Positions 36,460-44,489 of a DNA stretch of 64,000 nt are shown piece after piece. The DNA is from Prevotella corporis DSM 18810 = JCM 8529 (GTDB lineage Bacteria; Bacteroidota; Bacteroidia; Bacteroidales; Bacteroidaceae), in NCBI RefSeq assembly GCF_000430525.1, contig NZ_AUME01000001.1, positions 62,001 to 126,000 of the forward strand, in the 5' to 3' direction. Made by a program: the position numbers and the translations under genes. Position 1 is the stretch's first letter. Each line of letters begins with the position of its first letter. The notes under the pieces are model-generated. The model saw only the letters and a list, made by a program, of their open reading frames with translations. It was not told where the DNA came from and did no database searches.

Positions 36460-37706
36460 AAAAGCCATTTCAATATACGAGAGTTACGGTGAAGCTGCGC
36501 ACGTCAAAGAAGCTCAACGAGTGGTATTTACAGTTGGAAGCCTATCCTGTGTTCAAGGCTGGGGAAGAGAAGCCCATTCGGGTAGTAGAATCCTTGAATC
36601 GTTCCATTACTACCCCGATATGGGATAGCGTGGGCAGTACCCGTTCCGGCAATCATAAGGCTAAACGAGACAGGAATGGTATAATTCAATGCCGTTCCGA
36701 TAGAGACCAAGAGATATGTATCTTTGCGGATCAAGTACGGAAGATGCGTCAACACGAATATGATATGGTGGCACTCTATCCAGAGAGAGAAAGAGAGAAA
36801 CTGGAGCAGGAAGCACGTGGCAAGGAAGATTTTATCGCCTATTTTGAGAAAATCACCTATACACACCATCCTAACTCTTCCGATTCTATCATCGCCAACT
36901 GGGAACGCACGGCAGAACTACTGAAACTCTATTCAGAAAAGAAGCCTATCCCCTTCAATACCATCAGTGTAAAATGGCTTGAGAATATAAAAATATTTTT
37001 CTTACAAGCTCCACAGGGTGGTTTCAAGAAAGGAACAATTTCTCAAACCACAGCATCTACCTATTTCTCCATCGTAAAAGCAGGACTTAAACAAGCCTTT
37101 GTAGATGAATACCTGCTTACCGACATCAGTGAGAAAGTGAAGGGCATACCCTACAAGGGCAAGCAGCGACAAGCACTAACCATCGAGGAGGTGAATCGGT
37201 TGGTCGAAACGCCTTGCAAGCAAGACGTAGTAAAGCGTGCATTCCTTTTCTCTGTTCTGACAGGTATGCGTCATTGCGACATCAAGCAGCTGAAATGGGG
37301 ACATATCATCAACACGAATGGTACTTGGCAAGTGGAGTTTACCCAGCAAAAGACTTCCGAAGCAACCTATCTGCCTATCTCCGAACAGGCATACCATCTT
37401 TGCGGTGAAAGGAAATCGTATAATCGTATAGTCTTCGAGGACTTACAAGATGCTTCATGGATTAACCGACCGCTTACCGAATGGGTGGAGGCAGCTGGTA
37501 TCACAAAGCACATTACCTTTCATTGTGCCCGCCATTCCTTTGCCACACTGCAACTTACGAATGGCACCGACATCTATACTGTCAGTAAGATGCTTGGACA
37601 CACTAACGTGCGTACCACTCAAATCTATGCAAAGGTAGTAGATGAAAAGAAAGAAGAGGCAGCCAACGCCATCCAAATCAAAGGGATTGATGGCAAGAAG
37701 AATTAA
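36456..37706 (+). CDS. int: Tyrosine-type site-specific integrase of the mobile element
   Basis: A 416-residue phage-integrase-family recombinase that should integrate and excise the element. The N-terminal arm-binding and SAM-like core-binding domains (about 10-215) precede the catalytic domain with Arg in LTGMRHCDIKQL, HCARHSFATLQL (H-x-x-R), LGHTNVRTT and the nucleophile Tyr in QIYAKVV. Translationally coupled to the upstream HTH gene. The length is typical for Bacteroidetes transposon integrases. Distinct from the shorter recombinase at 43581. Confidence 0.95.
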   Translation: MKKPFQYTRVTVKLRTSKKLNEWYLQLEAYPVFKAGEEKPIRVVESLNRSITTPIWDSVGSTRSGNHKAKRDRNGIIQCRSDRDQEICIFADQVRKMRQHEYDMVALYPEREREKLEQEARGKEDFIAYFEKITYTHHPNSSDSIIANWERTAELLKLYSEKKPIPFNTISVKWLENIKIFFLQAPQGGFKKGTISQTTASTYFSIVKAGLKQAFVDEYLLTDISEKVKGIPYKGKQRQALTIEEVNRLVETPCKQDVVKRAFLFSVLTGMRHCDIKQLKWGHIINTNGTWQVEFTQQKTSEATYLPISEQAYHLCGERKSYNRIVFEDLQDASWINRPLTEWVEAAGITKHITFHCARHSFATLQLTNGTDIYTVSKMLGHTNVRTTQIYAKVVDEKKEEAANAIQIKGIDGKKN

Positions 37707-38069
37707 AGCTGATGTTCGCCAAAGTAAAGTGAATACACGAATAAAAGAGGGAAGGAAACTCATCCAAAAAATCCTTAAATCGTAGCACCTCGTTGATTAT
37801 CAGTGAGGTGCTGTGATTTTGGTGCTATTCTAAACGTACTAACACCACTGTTCCACCAATATTTTTCTACATTTTACAGCCTTTTCAACATACTCGAAGG
37901 CTTAATAAACAGCAACAATAAGGTTCTCACATGGATTTTATACAGCGTTAGACTGCTCCGTATAAAATCGTGTTAATTGTTTTAGTGATTTTATGGTGCT
38001 CACGTGGTGCATTTGGACACCATGAGAGCACCTTTTACTTTTGCCTCCAGAATTTACAACGATAGTAAT
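37707..38069. other. 363-nt regulatory gap with three hairpins
   Basis: No gene seen. The first hairpin AGCACCTC/GAGGTGCT (37784-37791 with 37805-37812) is the likely end of the integrase transcript. A perfect 10-bp inverted repeat GATTTTATAC/GTATAAAATC (37934-37943 with 37960-37969) and a terminator-like hairpin (37995-38036) follow, the latter 34 nt ahead of the next gene. Confidence 0.65.
37995..38036 (+). terminator. Terminator-like hairpin in the leader of the HTH gene (possible attenuator)
   Basis: GGTGCTC (37995-38001) pairs with GAGCACC (38026-38032) and inside it TGGTG pairs with CACCA; TTTT follows. A terminator directly before a start codon, with an upstream perfect hairpin, suggests control by transcription attenuation. 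Confidence 0.6.
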
Positions 38070-38468
38070 ATGGAAAAAAGAATTCAACGTCTGGAGGATA
38101 TGCCACAAGCATTGACCTACCTTATAGATAAGGTTGATTCTCTGGAGCAAAAGGTCACAGAATTATCCGTAAGCCACACTTCTGAACCTTCCAAGCAAAA
38201 GGAATGGATGAGTATTACAGAGCTGTGTCAGTATCTGCCCACTCACCCCGCCAAGCAAACGGTTTATGGTTGGGTAAACAATAAGCAGATACCTTACTAT
38301 AAGCAGTCGAAGAAACTGACTTTTCTCAAATCAGAAATCGACGACTGGATGAAAGGTGGAAGCAGAAAGAGCCGTGAGGAATTAGAACGTGAAGCTGCTG
38401 AATACATTGCAGGAAAACGGAACATGAACTTTAGTACGGAACATTATGGCAATCATAGAAACGGTTAA
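38070..38468 (+). CDS. Helix-turn-helix (excisionase-like) DNA-binding protein
   Basis: A 132-residue protein from MEKRIQRLEDMPQAL. It opens with a short coiled coil (LIDKVDSLEQKVTELS) and has a MerR/excisionase-type helix-turn-helix (WMSITELCQYLPTHPAKQTVYGWVNNKQIPYYKQSKKLTFLKSEIDDWM, described here in two parts). This type is typical of Bacteroidetes mobilizable elements and may aid excision or control the mobilization genes. It overlaps the next gene by 23 nt. Confidence 0.8.
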   Translation: MEKRIQRLEDMPQALTYLIDKVDSLEQKVTELSVSHTSEPSKQKEWMSITELCQYLPTHPAKQTVYGWVNNKQIPYYKQSKKLTFLKSEIDDWMKGGSRKSREELEREAAEYIAGKRNMNFSTEHYGNHRNG

Positions 38469-39936
38469 CGGTAAGTATGACACCGAGAAATGCGAGCTTC
38501 TTCATGTTGAATATTCAAAGGAAAAGAAGAAAGAAACGACTGTGGTAGAAAATATGAACCCTGCAATCAAGTGTGAGCCAACCATCCTGAAATCGGGAAC
38601 CAATATCGTTACACAGAGGTATCAAATCAATGTCCGTCCTGATGCACTTATGGAAAAACCTGATCATCTTTTACCGTCTGATTATCTCATGCCGGAAGTG
38701 CATACTCTAGCCGATATGATGGCCTCTACCATGAAGTGTTCTGAGGATATAGTGCTCTCTACTATTTTTGCAGTAGTGTCGGGAGCTGTAGGCAGTAAGG
38801 TATTGATTGATGATGGTGTCTACCACAATCGTGCAAACATTAATGTGTGCCATATAGCTCCTCCGGGAAGCAACAAGACGCAGCCTGTTAGCAAATTAGT
38901 AAAACCGTTGGAAAAAATAAGCAGCGAGAAGATGTTGGCCTATCGTGATGAACTGGAGCGGTGCAAGCGTGAGAAAGATAATTCAGAAACACCTCATCCG
39001 CAGATACTCTTTGTTACCAATCCTACGCCAGAAGCCATCAATAAGACCTTGGCTTTCAATACGCATGGCCTGTTTGTGCGTAGGGACGAGTTGTCTGGAT
39101 TTATTGATGACCTTTGCGGACGTTATAGTAATGGTGGCGGTGGCGTGCCAGACTTCCTTTCCACGTTTACCAACGAGAGTATTTCCATTATTCGTTCTGG
39201 AGAAGACCCATTGGTAGTTTCATCCCCTTACTTGACAGTAGTGGGTGGTATGCAGCCAAAGGTTTTGACTTCTGTATTGGGAAAGTCACAGCTTGCTAAT
39301 AGCGGCTTCAACTATCGGTGGTTATTTGTAGCTCCAGAAATTCAAATCTCTACCGAACGTTCACATGAGGGAATGAATCAAGAGCTACTCAATTGGTGGG
39401 AAGTGTTGATACGTCGATTTCACAACATGGCACCTATGAATCTTTTTTTTAGTACAGAAGCTCAGAAACTGCTGGATGACTATTATTGTGAAATAGCTCT
39501 AAAGAAAGTGAGAATGGAAGACGACTACATGGATGAAACCCGTAACAAGCTTTTTATCTATGCAGAAAAATGGGCTGCTTTGGCTACACTACTGCATGGG
39601 GACGAAATGGATGTGTTTGATGGTAATAGATCAATTTCCAGTAATCTGCATTTTCCGAGAGACCGCCCTTGCGAGCCTATCATCACTGAAGATGCTACAG
39701 CTTATGCAATCAACTGCATGAGGGTATTTGAGAGATGGGCAGAGAAAGTGCATCAACTTATAGAAGCAGGTCAGAATAAAGCCGCTATCACTTTAGCAGA
39801 TGCAGTGAGTACATTGAACCGCTACCACCCCATTCTGAATAAAAAGCAGTTTGCTGAGAGCTGTGGTTTGACACGTGAACAAATTTACAAATATTTACCC
39901 AAAACAACGAACAATGAGGTTACATCTGAAAAATAG
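38446..39936 (+). CDS. DUF3987 domain protein of the mobile element
   Basis: A 496-residue protein with the DUF3987 layout: a VLSTIFAVVSGAVGSKVLIDD segment, a Walker A-like loop in IAPPGSNKTQPVSKLV, ILFVTNPTPEAINKTL, and LFVRRDELSGFIDDLCG resembling a Walker B/sensor region, then a helical C-terminus. The family is found next to primase-like genes in plasmids and mobilizable elements and is thought to be a helicase-like replication factor. Here it precedes the BT4734-type primase gene, which supports that view. Confidence 0.82.
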   Translation: MAIIETVNGKYDTEKCELLHVEYSKEKKKETTVVENMNPAIKCEPTILKSGTNIVTQRYQINVRPDALMEKPDHLLPSDYLMPEVHTLADMMASTMKCSEDIVLSTIFAVVSGAVGSKVLIDDGVYHNRANINVCHIAPPGSNKTQPVSKLVKPLEKISSEKMLAYRDELERCKREKDNSETPHPQILFVTNPTPEAINKTLAFNTHGLFVRRDELSGFIDDLCGRYSNGGGGVPDFLSTFTNESISIIRSGEDPLVVSSPYLTVVGGMQPKVLTSVLGKSQLANSGFNYRWLFVAPEIQISTERSHEGMNQELLNWWEVLIRRFHNMAPMNLFFSTEAQKLLDDYYCEIALKKVRMEDDYMDETRNKLFIYAEKWAALATLLHGDEMDVFDGNRSISSNLHFPRDRPCEPIITEDATAYAINCMRVFERWAEKVHQLIEAGQNKAAITLADAVSTLNRYHPILNKKQFAESCGLTREQIYKYLPKTTNNEVTSEK

Positions 39937-40111
39937 GAAAATGCTGATAAATAAAGGCTCTAACAGGTGTGTAACCTGTAACTCTGTAAATACAAAAAAC
40001 ACGTCATCCGATGGAACACGAAGTTATGTGGTTACAGTTACATTCTCTCTGAACCCTTTTGTTTTAGGGCTTTCTTACAATAGTGGTGTGTAACCTCTTA
40101 AAAATTGAACT
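39937..40111. other. 175-nt gap with short repeats
   Basis: GGTGTGTAACCT occurs twice (39966-39977 and 40085-40096), and the first copy lies in the inverted repeat ACAGGT/ACCTGT (39963-39968 with 39974-39979). Possible binding sites; no gene supported. Confidence 0.45.
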
Positions 40112-40981
40112 ATGATATTTGATAAACATATTTCATATTATCACAATGTACGGGATAATATTGGTACAGAGATAAGGCTTTCCTCGTTTCTCTTCGATGA
40201 GAGCCACAGGGATTTAATTCAGCAAATTCGCCAGACACAAGACAAGAAAGTACGAGCAGAACTGAAACGGATGTTGCCCTGCGCTACTATAAGCGGTAGG
40301 TTCTCACCCACTCGAAAGACAGAAAATCTAGTGGAACATTCTGGGTTCATCTGCTTGGATATAGATGGACAGGACAATATAAATATCAAAGACTGGGAGA
40401 AATTGAAGATACAGTTAGCCTTGATACCGCAAATTGCTTATGCAGGGTTAAGCGTAAGCGGTAAAGGACTATTTCTATTAATACCCATCAGACATCCAAA
40501 CAGTCATCAAGCTCATTTCCTGCAACTGGTGGATGATTTCTGTGCAATGGGAATAGTTCTCGACAGAAACTGTAAAGATGTTACCCGACTTCGGACAAAA
40601 AGTTTTGATGCCTCTCCGTATGTCAATGAACATGCCTGCGTATATAATAAGGTAAAGATAATAGAACAGCATCATACTCTTTTCTATGCCGAGGCACATG
40701 GTCATGATACATTGAATTGCGTTGCTGCCTGTTGTGAACAAATAGACCGTAGGAATATTGACCTTACTTCTACTTATGAAGACTGGCTAAAAATCGGCTT
40801 CGCACTGGCATCACTCGGAGAAAGTGGCAGACTCTTCTTTCATATTTGCAGTCGGCAGAATGCTTCCTATAAGTCTGCGGAAACAGACCGCAAGTTCAAC
40901 AGCCTTTTGAAAAGTAACGGAAATATCACAATTGCCACTTTCTTTATGGCTTGCAAAAAGCTGGGGATCAGTTGGGCATAA
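40112..40981 (+). CDS. BT4734/BF3469-type primase-like protein (VirE N-terminal plus PriCT-2)
   Basis: A 289-residue protein. The first 200 residues match the BT4734-like/VirE N-terminal domain (LSSFLFDESHRDLIQQIRQ, ISGRFSPTRKTENLVEHSGFI, CLDIDGQDNI, SVSGKGLFLLIPI), an archaeo-eukaryotic primase-like fold in which the CLDIDG acids would bind metal. The last 75 residues look like a PriCT-2 helical domain (YEDWLKIGFALASLGESGRLFFHICS). It probably primes replication of the transferred strand of the element, together with the DUF3987 protein. Confidence 0.85.
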   Translation: MIFDKHISYYHNVRDNIGTEIRLSSFLFDESHRDLIQQIRQTQDKKVRAELKRMLPCATISGRFSPTRKTENLVEHSGFICLDIDGQDNINIKDWEKLKIQLALIPQIAYAGLSVSGKGLFLLIPIRHPNSHQAHFLQLVDDFCAMGIVLDRNCKDVTRLRTKSFDASPYVNEHACVYNKVKIIEQHHTLFYAEAHGHDTLNCVAACCEQIDRRNIDLTSTYEDWLKIGFALASLGESGRLFFHICSRQNASYKSAETDRKFNSLLKSNGNITIATFFMACKKLGISWA

Positions 40982-40989
40982 CCCTTCAG

Positions 40990-41070
40990 TGGCAAGTTTG
41001 TGTTATGGGTGCCCCATAACCTCGTCCCTGCCCTGTGTGACGAGTCATCCCGCTGGTCTATGATTTATAA
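40990..41070. other. Candidate origin of transfer (oriT) hairpin upstream of mobC/mobA
   Basis: In the 102-nt gap before mobC there is a perfect 8-bp inverted repeat with a 3-nt loop, GTTATGGG-TGC-CCCATAAC (41002-41020), followed by a GC-richer stretch ending before 41070. Mobilization origins usually combine such a hairpin with a nearby nic site and lie just upstream of the mobC/relaxase pair. The nic position cannot be read. Confidence 0.5.
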
Positions 41071-41083
41071 AAACGAAAATGTT

Positions 41084-41446
41084 ATGACAAGAAACGCCGG
41101 AGGACGACCACCTCTAAAAATAGAAGAAAAACTAAACTACCACGTCTCTGTAAAAATGAACACGGAACAGTATTACACATTAAAGAGCAAAGCCCAAAGT
41201 GCTGGAATGAGTATGCCTGAGTTTGTCCGTGTGTTGATATTCAAGGCGAATATCATACCACGACTGTCAAAAGATGAAGCGTGGCTTATTCGTCAATTAT
41301 GTGGCATGGCTAACAATGTCAATCAATTGGCTCACAAGGCAAATGCCGAGGGATATTTTATGGTAGCCAGAGAGTGGGAACAAAAAACGGTACTTATAGA
41401 TGAACTCATTAATCGTATTAAAAATGTTCGGAAAAATCATGATTAG
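41084..41446 (+). CDS. mobC: Plasmid mobilization relaxosome protein MobC
   Basis: A 120-residue accessory protein of the relaxosome. The basic start MTRNAGGRPPLKIEEK leads into a ribbon-helix-helix-like fold (YHVSVKMNTEQYYTLKSKAQSAGMSMPEFVRVLIF) and the MobC family segment LIRQLCGMANNVNQLAHKANAEG. It should bind oriT and help the relaxase open the DNA. It overlaps the relaxase start by 23 nt, a standard mobC-mobA arrangement. Confidence 0.92.
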   Translation: MTRNAGGRPPLKIEEKLNYHVSVKMNTEQYYTLKSKAQSAGMSMPEFVRVLIFKANIIPRLSKDEAWLIRQLCGMANNVNQLAHKANAEGYFMVAREWEQKTVLIDELINRIKNVRKNHD

Positions 41447-42374
41447 AACTAACTTCAGACGTGTTGTAGATTATGCCATCGACATGGAGAAGAATGCAGA
41501 ATTGATAGATTCTGAAGGTATACGCATAAGGGATAATGCCTCAATTGTCGAGAGCTTTGACGCCCAGGCACAGATACGTCCACAGGTAACCAATAAAGTA
41601 GGACATATTGCCCTTAGTTTCTCACCTGAAGACCGAGAGCGTTGCACCAATGAATTGTTGGTAAGGGTTGCACAGGAGTATATGCAACGAATGGGCATTG
41701 CCAATACTCAATACATTGTCGTACGACATCATGACCATGAGCATCCTCATGTCCATCTGATTTATAATCGTGTCAACAACGAAGGAACAACCATCTCGGA
41801 CAGTCATCAGCGTGACAAGAACAGAAAAGTTTGTAAAGAACTGACGGTGAAATATGGCTTATATATTGCTCCGGGGAAAGAGCTAGTGAATAGAAAACGC
41901 TTACGGCAGCCAGACAAATCGAAGTATGCCATCTATGATGCGCTGAAAATAGCACTTCCCCATTGTACAAATTGGCAAGATCTGCAAAGCGCACTATCCG
42001 AACAGGATATTTCCTGTGAGTTTGTTTACAGAGGACAGACCGGCGATATTCAAGGTATCGTATTCATCTTGAATGGGTATCGTTTCACTGGTTCAAAGAT
42101 TGACCGTCAGTACAGTTATTCAAAGATAAATAAGACACTACAGCAGAATCAACTGGCAACAGAACGACAAAAACGCTTAGCATCTCCAGTTTTCTCTTTT
42201 CATGCCACAAGTTCCGTGGGTATGTCGCACGTTCACGCACCCTATCACAATTTCTCCAATGTATTGAATCAGAGTACCAATGTCCACTCTCGTAATGCGG
42301 AGAACGAAGTAGGTGGCTATGACGATGTGGATGATGAAGAAACCTTCAAGCGTAGAAATGGGCTAAAAGTTTAG
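41424..42374 (+). CDS. mobA: MOB_P-type relaxase (MobA/VirD2-like)
   Basis: The nicking enzyme that starts transfer of the element. It has 316 residues from MFGKIMIRTNFRRVVDYAID, the usual relaxase opening. The metal-binding histidine triad is HHDHEHPHVHLIYNRV (about 101-116); RDKNRKVCKELTVKYGLY follows. The catalytic tyrosine is probably Tyr18 region of VVDYAID or lies close to it. The C-terminus is short compared with large plasmid relaxases and carries no primase or helicase domain. Needs a helper conjugation system, since none is encoded here. Confidence 0.92.
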   Translation: MFGKIMIRTNFRRVVDYAIDMEKNAELIDSEGIRIRDNASIVESFDAQAQIRPQVTNKVGHIALSFSPEDRERCTNELLVRVAQEYMQRMGIANTQYIVVRHHDHEHPHVHLIYNRVNNEGTTISDSHQRDKNRKVCKELTVKYGLYIAPGKELVNRKRLRQPDKSKYAIYDALKIALPHCTNWQDLQSALSEQDISCEFVYRGQTGDIQGIVFILNGYRFTGSKIDRQYSYSKINKTLQQNQLATERQKRLASPVFSFHATSSVGMSHVHAPYHNFSNVLNQSTNVHSRNAENEVGGYDDVDDEETFKRRNGLKV

Positions 42375-42399
42375 TAATAATCATACACGCAATAGAAAT

Positions 42400-43518
42400 A
42401 TGGATATAAAGATTATAAACGTCCTCTTCACCGATAAGATGAAACAGGGCAAACTACTGGTAAAGAAATTAGTAGAGTTGTACGGAAGGGTTGTAGATTT
42501 GAGTCAGCTGATTGATAAGGAGGCGGAGACTGTCCTTCCCCTGTCAGTTGATGTACAGAAGTTTTTAGGCGAAGAACCGTCTCAATCCTCTGTGGAAGGG
42601 TGGGCAGAACGTATCAAGATGTTCTTTCAGACATTACTCTCATCTGTTGATGAGACTTTAAGACTTATTGATGTTGCAACGATGAAATTGCAGAACAGAA
42701 CAAGAGAAAACGCTGAAAAAGGGGACCAAAGTCTCACCAAATCCGATCTGATAGATATGTGGAATGCAGAGGTACTCGAATTTGAGGTAAACCAACAAAT
42801 TAAAGGTATAGATGGGGAGCCAATTACTGTTTTTGAGAACTTCAAAGAACGACCAGCCGAGTTTCTTCTTAGAATGGATTACGAACTACGCAAGGGCAGC
42901 AATAGGCTGGATTTGTTGACAGACAAGATGAACGATACTGCACAGAAACTGTTTGCCGAAAGAATTTCCCAAATAGTAGTGGAGAAAACTACAGGTAGAA
43001 TTGCCACTAAGATTGCAAATCAGGCTACAGAGAAAATAGCAGAAGCCATCAATACACAACTATCGAACAATAGGATAAAAGCTAATAGTGAGCAGGAAAA
43101 CTATCATGAACAGCAGCTATCCAAACCACAGGATCATGTACCGCTGTCTGGCTGGAAACGGTGGGTGCCGGTGTTTCTCAATAATGAAATTCGGTGTCTG
43201 TATGTCTTTATCACGTTTTTGTTGCTGATTATCGTCTATGTTAGGTTTGCCTATGGGGAAAAGACGAACATCATTAATAGATATGAAAGCCTATTGCAGG
43301 ATAATGCTGACAAAGCATTGCAATTCGATTACATACAAGCTATTGGCAGAGCAACGCCGAAAACACTCCTTAGACTGGACTCCATCTTCGTTACCCATCG
43401 TTCACCAGAAGCGATAGAGAGGATAAAGGAATATGTAGCCAATTATCAAGTCGAACAAAAAGAAGCCATTGATAAGCATATCCGCGAGGACTTGCAGAGG
43501 AAAGAGAAGCGGAAGTAG
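42400..43518 (+). CDS. Membrane-anchored protein of the mobilization operon, unknown function
   Basis: A 372-residue protein not recognised by family. Long helical, charged regions (about 60-240) are followed by one clear membrane segment (CLYVFITFLLLIIVYVRFAY, about 267-286) and a helical C-terminus of 85 residues. It follows the relaxase by 25 nt in the same direction. The position suggests a MobB-like accessory or coupling role; that is inference from context only. It ends at a bidirectional terminator. Confidence 0.7.
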   Translation: MDIKIINVLFTDKMKQGKLLVKKLVELYGRVVDLSQLIDKEAETVLPLSVDVQKFLGEEPSQSSVEGWAERIKMFFQTLLSSVDETLRLIDVATMKLQNRTRENAEKGDQSLTKSDLIDMWNAEVLEFEVNQQIKGIDGEPITVFENFKERPAEFLLRMDYELRKGSNRLDLLTDKMNDTAQKLFAERISQIVVEKTTGRIATKIANQATEKIAEAINTQLSNNRIKANSEQENYHEQQLSKPQDHVPLSGWKRWVPVFLNNEIRCLYVFITFLLLIIVYVRFAYGEKTNIINRYESLLQDNADKALQFDYIQAIGRATPKTLLRLDSIFVTHRSPEAIERIKEYVANYQVEQKEAIDKHIREDLQRKEKRK

Positions 43519-43532
43519 AAGTCTTGTAGCAA

Positions 43533-43576
43533 AATCCCTTACCCTAATACCATGCTGGTATAAGGCAAGGGATTAT
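43533..43576. terminator. Bidirectional terminator between the mobilization operon and the recombinase gene
   Basis: AATCCCTT (43533-43540) pairs with AAGGGATT (43567-43574), with an inner ATACC/GGTAT stem; A- and T-rich flanks on both sides. It separates convergent genes. Confidence 0.75.
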
Positions 43577-43580
43577 TATT

Positions 43581-44384
43581 CTACCATGTGATAACTTTAT
43601 CAACGATTTCCTGTTGTTCCGTCGCTGTGCGACGCAAATAGATACGGGTAGTCTCGATGCTCTCATGTCCCATCAGGTCGGCAAGCAAGGAAATGTCGTT
43701 GAACTTCTCTAAGAAGTTCTTGGCGTAGCGGTGCCGGAAAGAATGAGGATAGACAACCTTTGAGTTCAGCCCATATTTTGCAGCAAAGTGTTTCAACTGC
43801 TGGGCGATGCCACGTGTGGTTATCCTTTCTCCAAAACGGTTGAGAAATAGATAGCCACTTTCCCTCTTGTCAGCGGATAACCACATAAGGGCTTCCTCTC
43901 TTAGTTTTTTTGGAATGAACAGACGACGAATCTTTCCCCCTTTGGTATAGATGTCATAATAACCCACGCTTACGTGCTCCACCTTTAGCTGTACCAGTTC
44001 GCTGACCCTCGCGCCTGTGGCGGCGAGAAATCGCACCACAAAGTACCATTCCTGATTTTTCTCCTTCTTTAATTTGTTTTTCAGGAAGATGTAGTCGGCA
44101 TTGCTGATAACATTCTCCAAATAGGTGCGTTGCTGCACCTTTACTGATTTCAAGCGCAATTGTGGTTTATGCACAAAATCCAGATACTTATTTAAGGCCT
44201 GGATGCGCAGGTTGACGGTCTTGGGCTTGAACGCCTCAATGAGGTGCGTCTTGTAGAGCAACAAGTTCCTCTTTGTTAATTCTTTATACTTAGATTTGAA
44301 GTCTTTAACGGCATAGATGTAAGCCGTAATTGTGTTCTCTGCTATATTCGATTGCACGAGAAAATCTTTGAATTTTTCAACCAT
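43581..44384 (-). CDS. Tyrosine recombinase, probable invertase of the restriction-modification shufflon
   Basis: A 267-residue XerC/D-like recombinase without an arm-binding domain. Core-binding domain about 1-105; catalytic domain with Arg in LAATGARVSELVQL, HSFRHRYAKNFL (H-x-x-R), LMGHESIETT and the nucleophile Tyr in RIYLRR. It is only 85 nt from the left copy of a 21-bp repeat (44469-44489) whose partner lies inside the active restriction-modification gene at 47720-47740, and it transcribes away from that repeat. Bacteroidetes use similar small recombinases to invert DNA at phase-variable surface and restriction loci. The target assignment is inferred from position. Confidence 0.9.
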   Translation of the reverse strand: MVEKFKDFLVQSNIAENTITAYIYAVKDFKSKYKELTKRNLLLYKTHLIEAFKPKTVNLRIQALNKYLDFVHKPQLRLKSVKVQQRTYLENVISNADYIFLKNKLKKEKNQEWYFVVRFLAATGARVSELVQLKVEHVSVGYYDIYTKGGKIRRLFIPKKLREEALMWLSADKRESGYLFLNRFGERITTRGIAQQLKHFAAKYGLNSKVVYPHSFRHRYAKNFLEKFNDISLLADLMGHESIETTRIYLRRTATEQQEIVDKVITW

Positions 44385-44468
44385 GATATTCTATATTTTG
44401 AAACGGTCTTTATTTATTAAATAATTATAGACATATAGCTAATTCTGTAATATATCGCCTTCTCACAT

Positions 44469-44489
44469 TAAGTATTATAAGAACTTAAT
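44469..44489 (+). repeat. IR1-left: 21-bp inverted repeat, outer recombination site
   Basis: Identical over 21 bp, in inverse orientation, to 47720-47740 within the active gene. With flanking bases it has 7-bp arms ATTAAGT/ACTTAAT around a 9-bp centre, like a tyrosine recombinase site. It contains the core TATTATAAGAA (44473-44483). The reading frame runs through it (K-Y-Y-K-N-L) as in the active gene. Confidence 0.9.

Noticed and set aside
39875..40093. 72-codon frame between the DUF3987 and primase genes
   Set aside because: It overlaps the end of the DUF3987 gene out of frame and covers short repeats; coding is unlikely.
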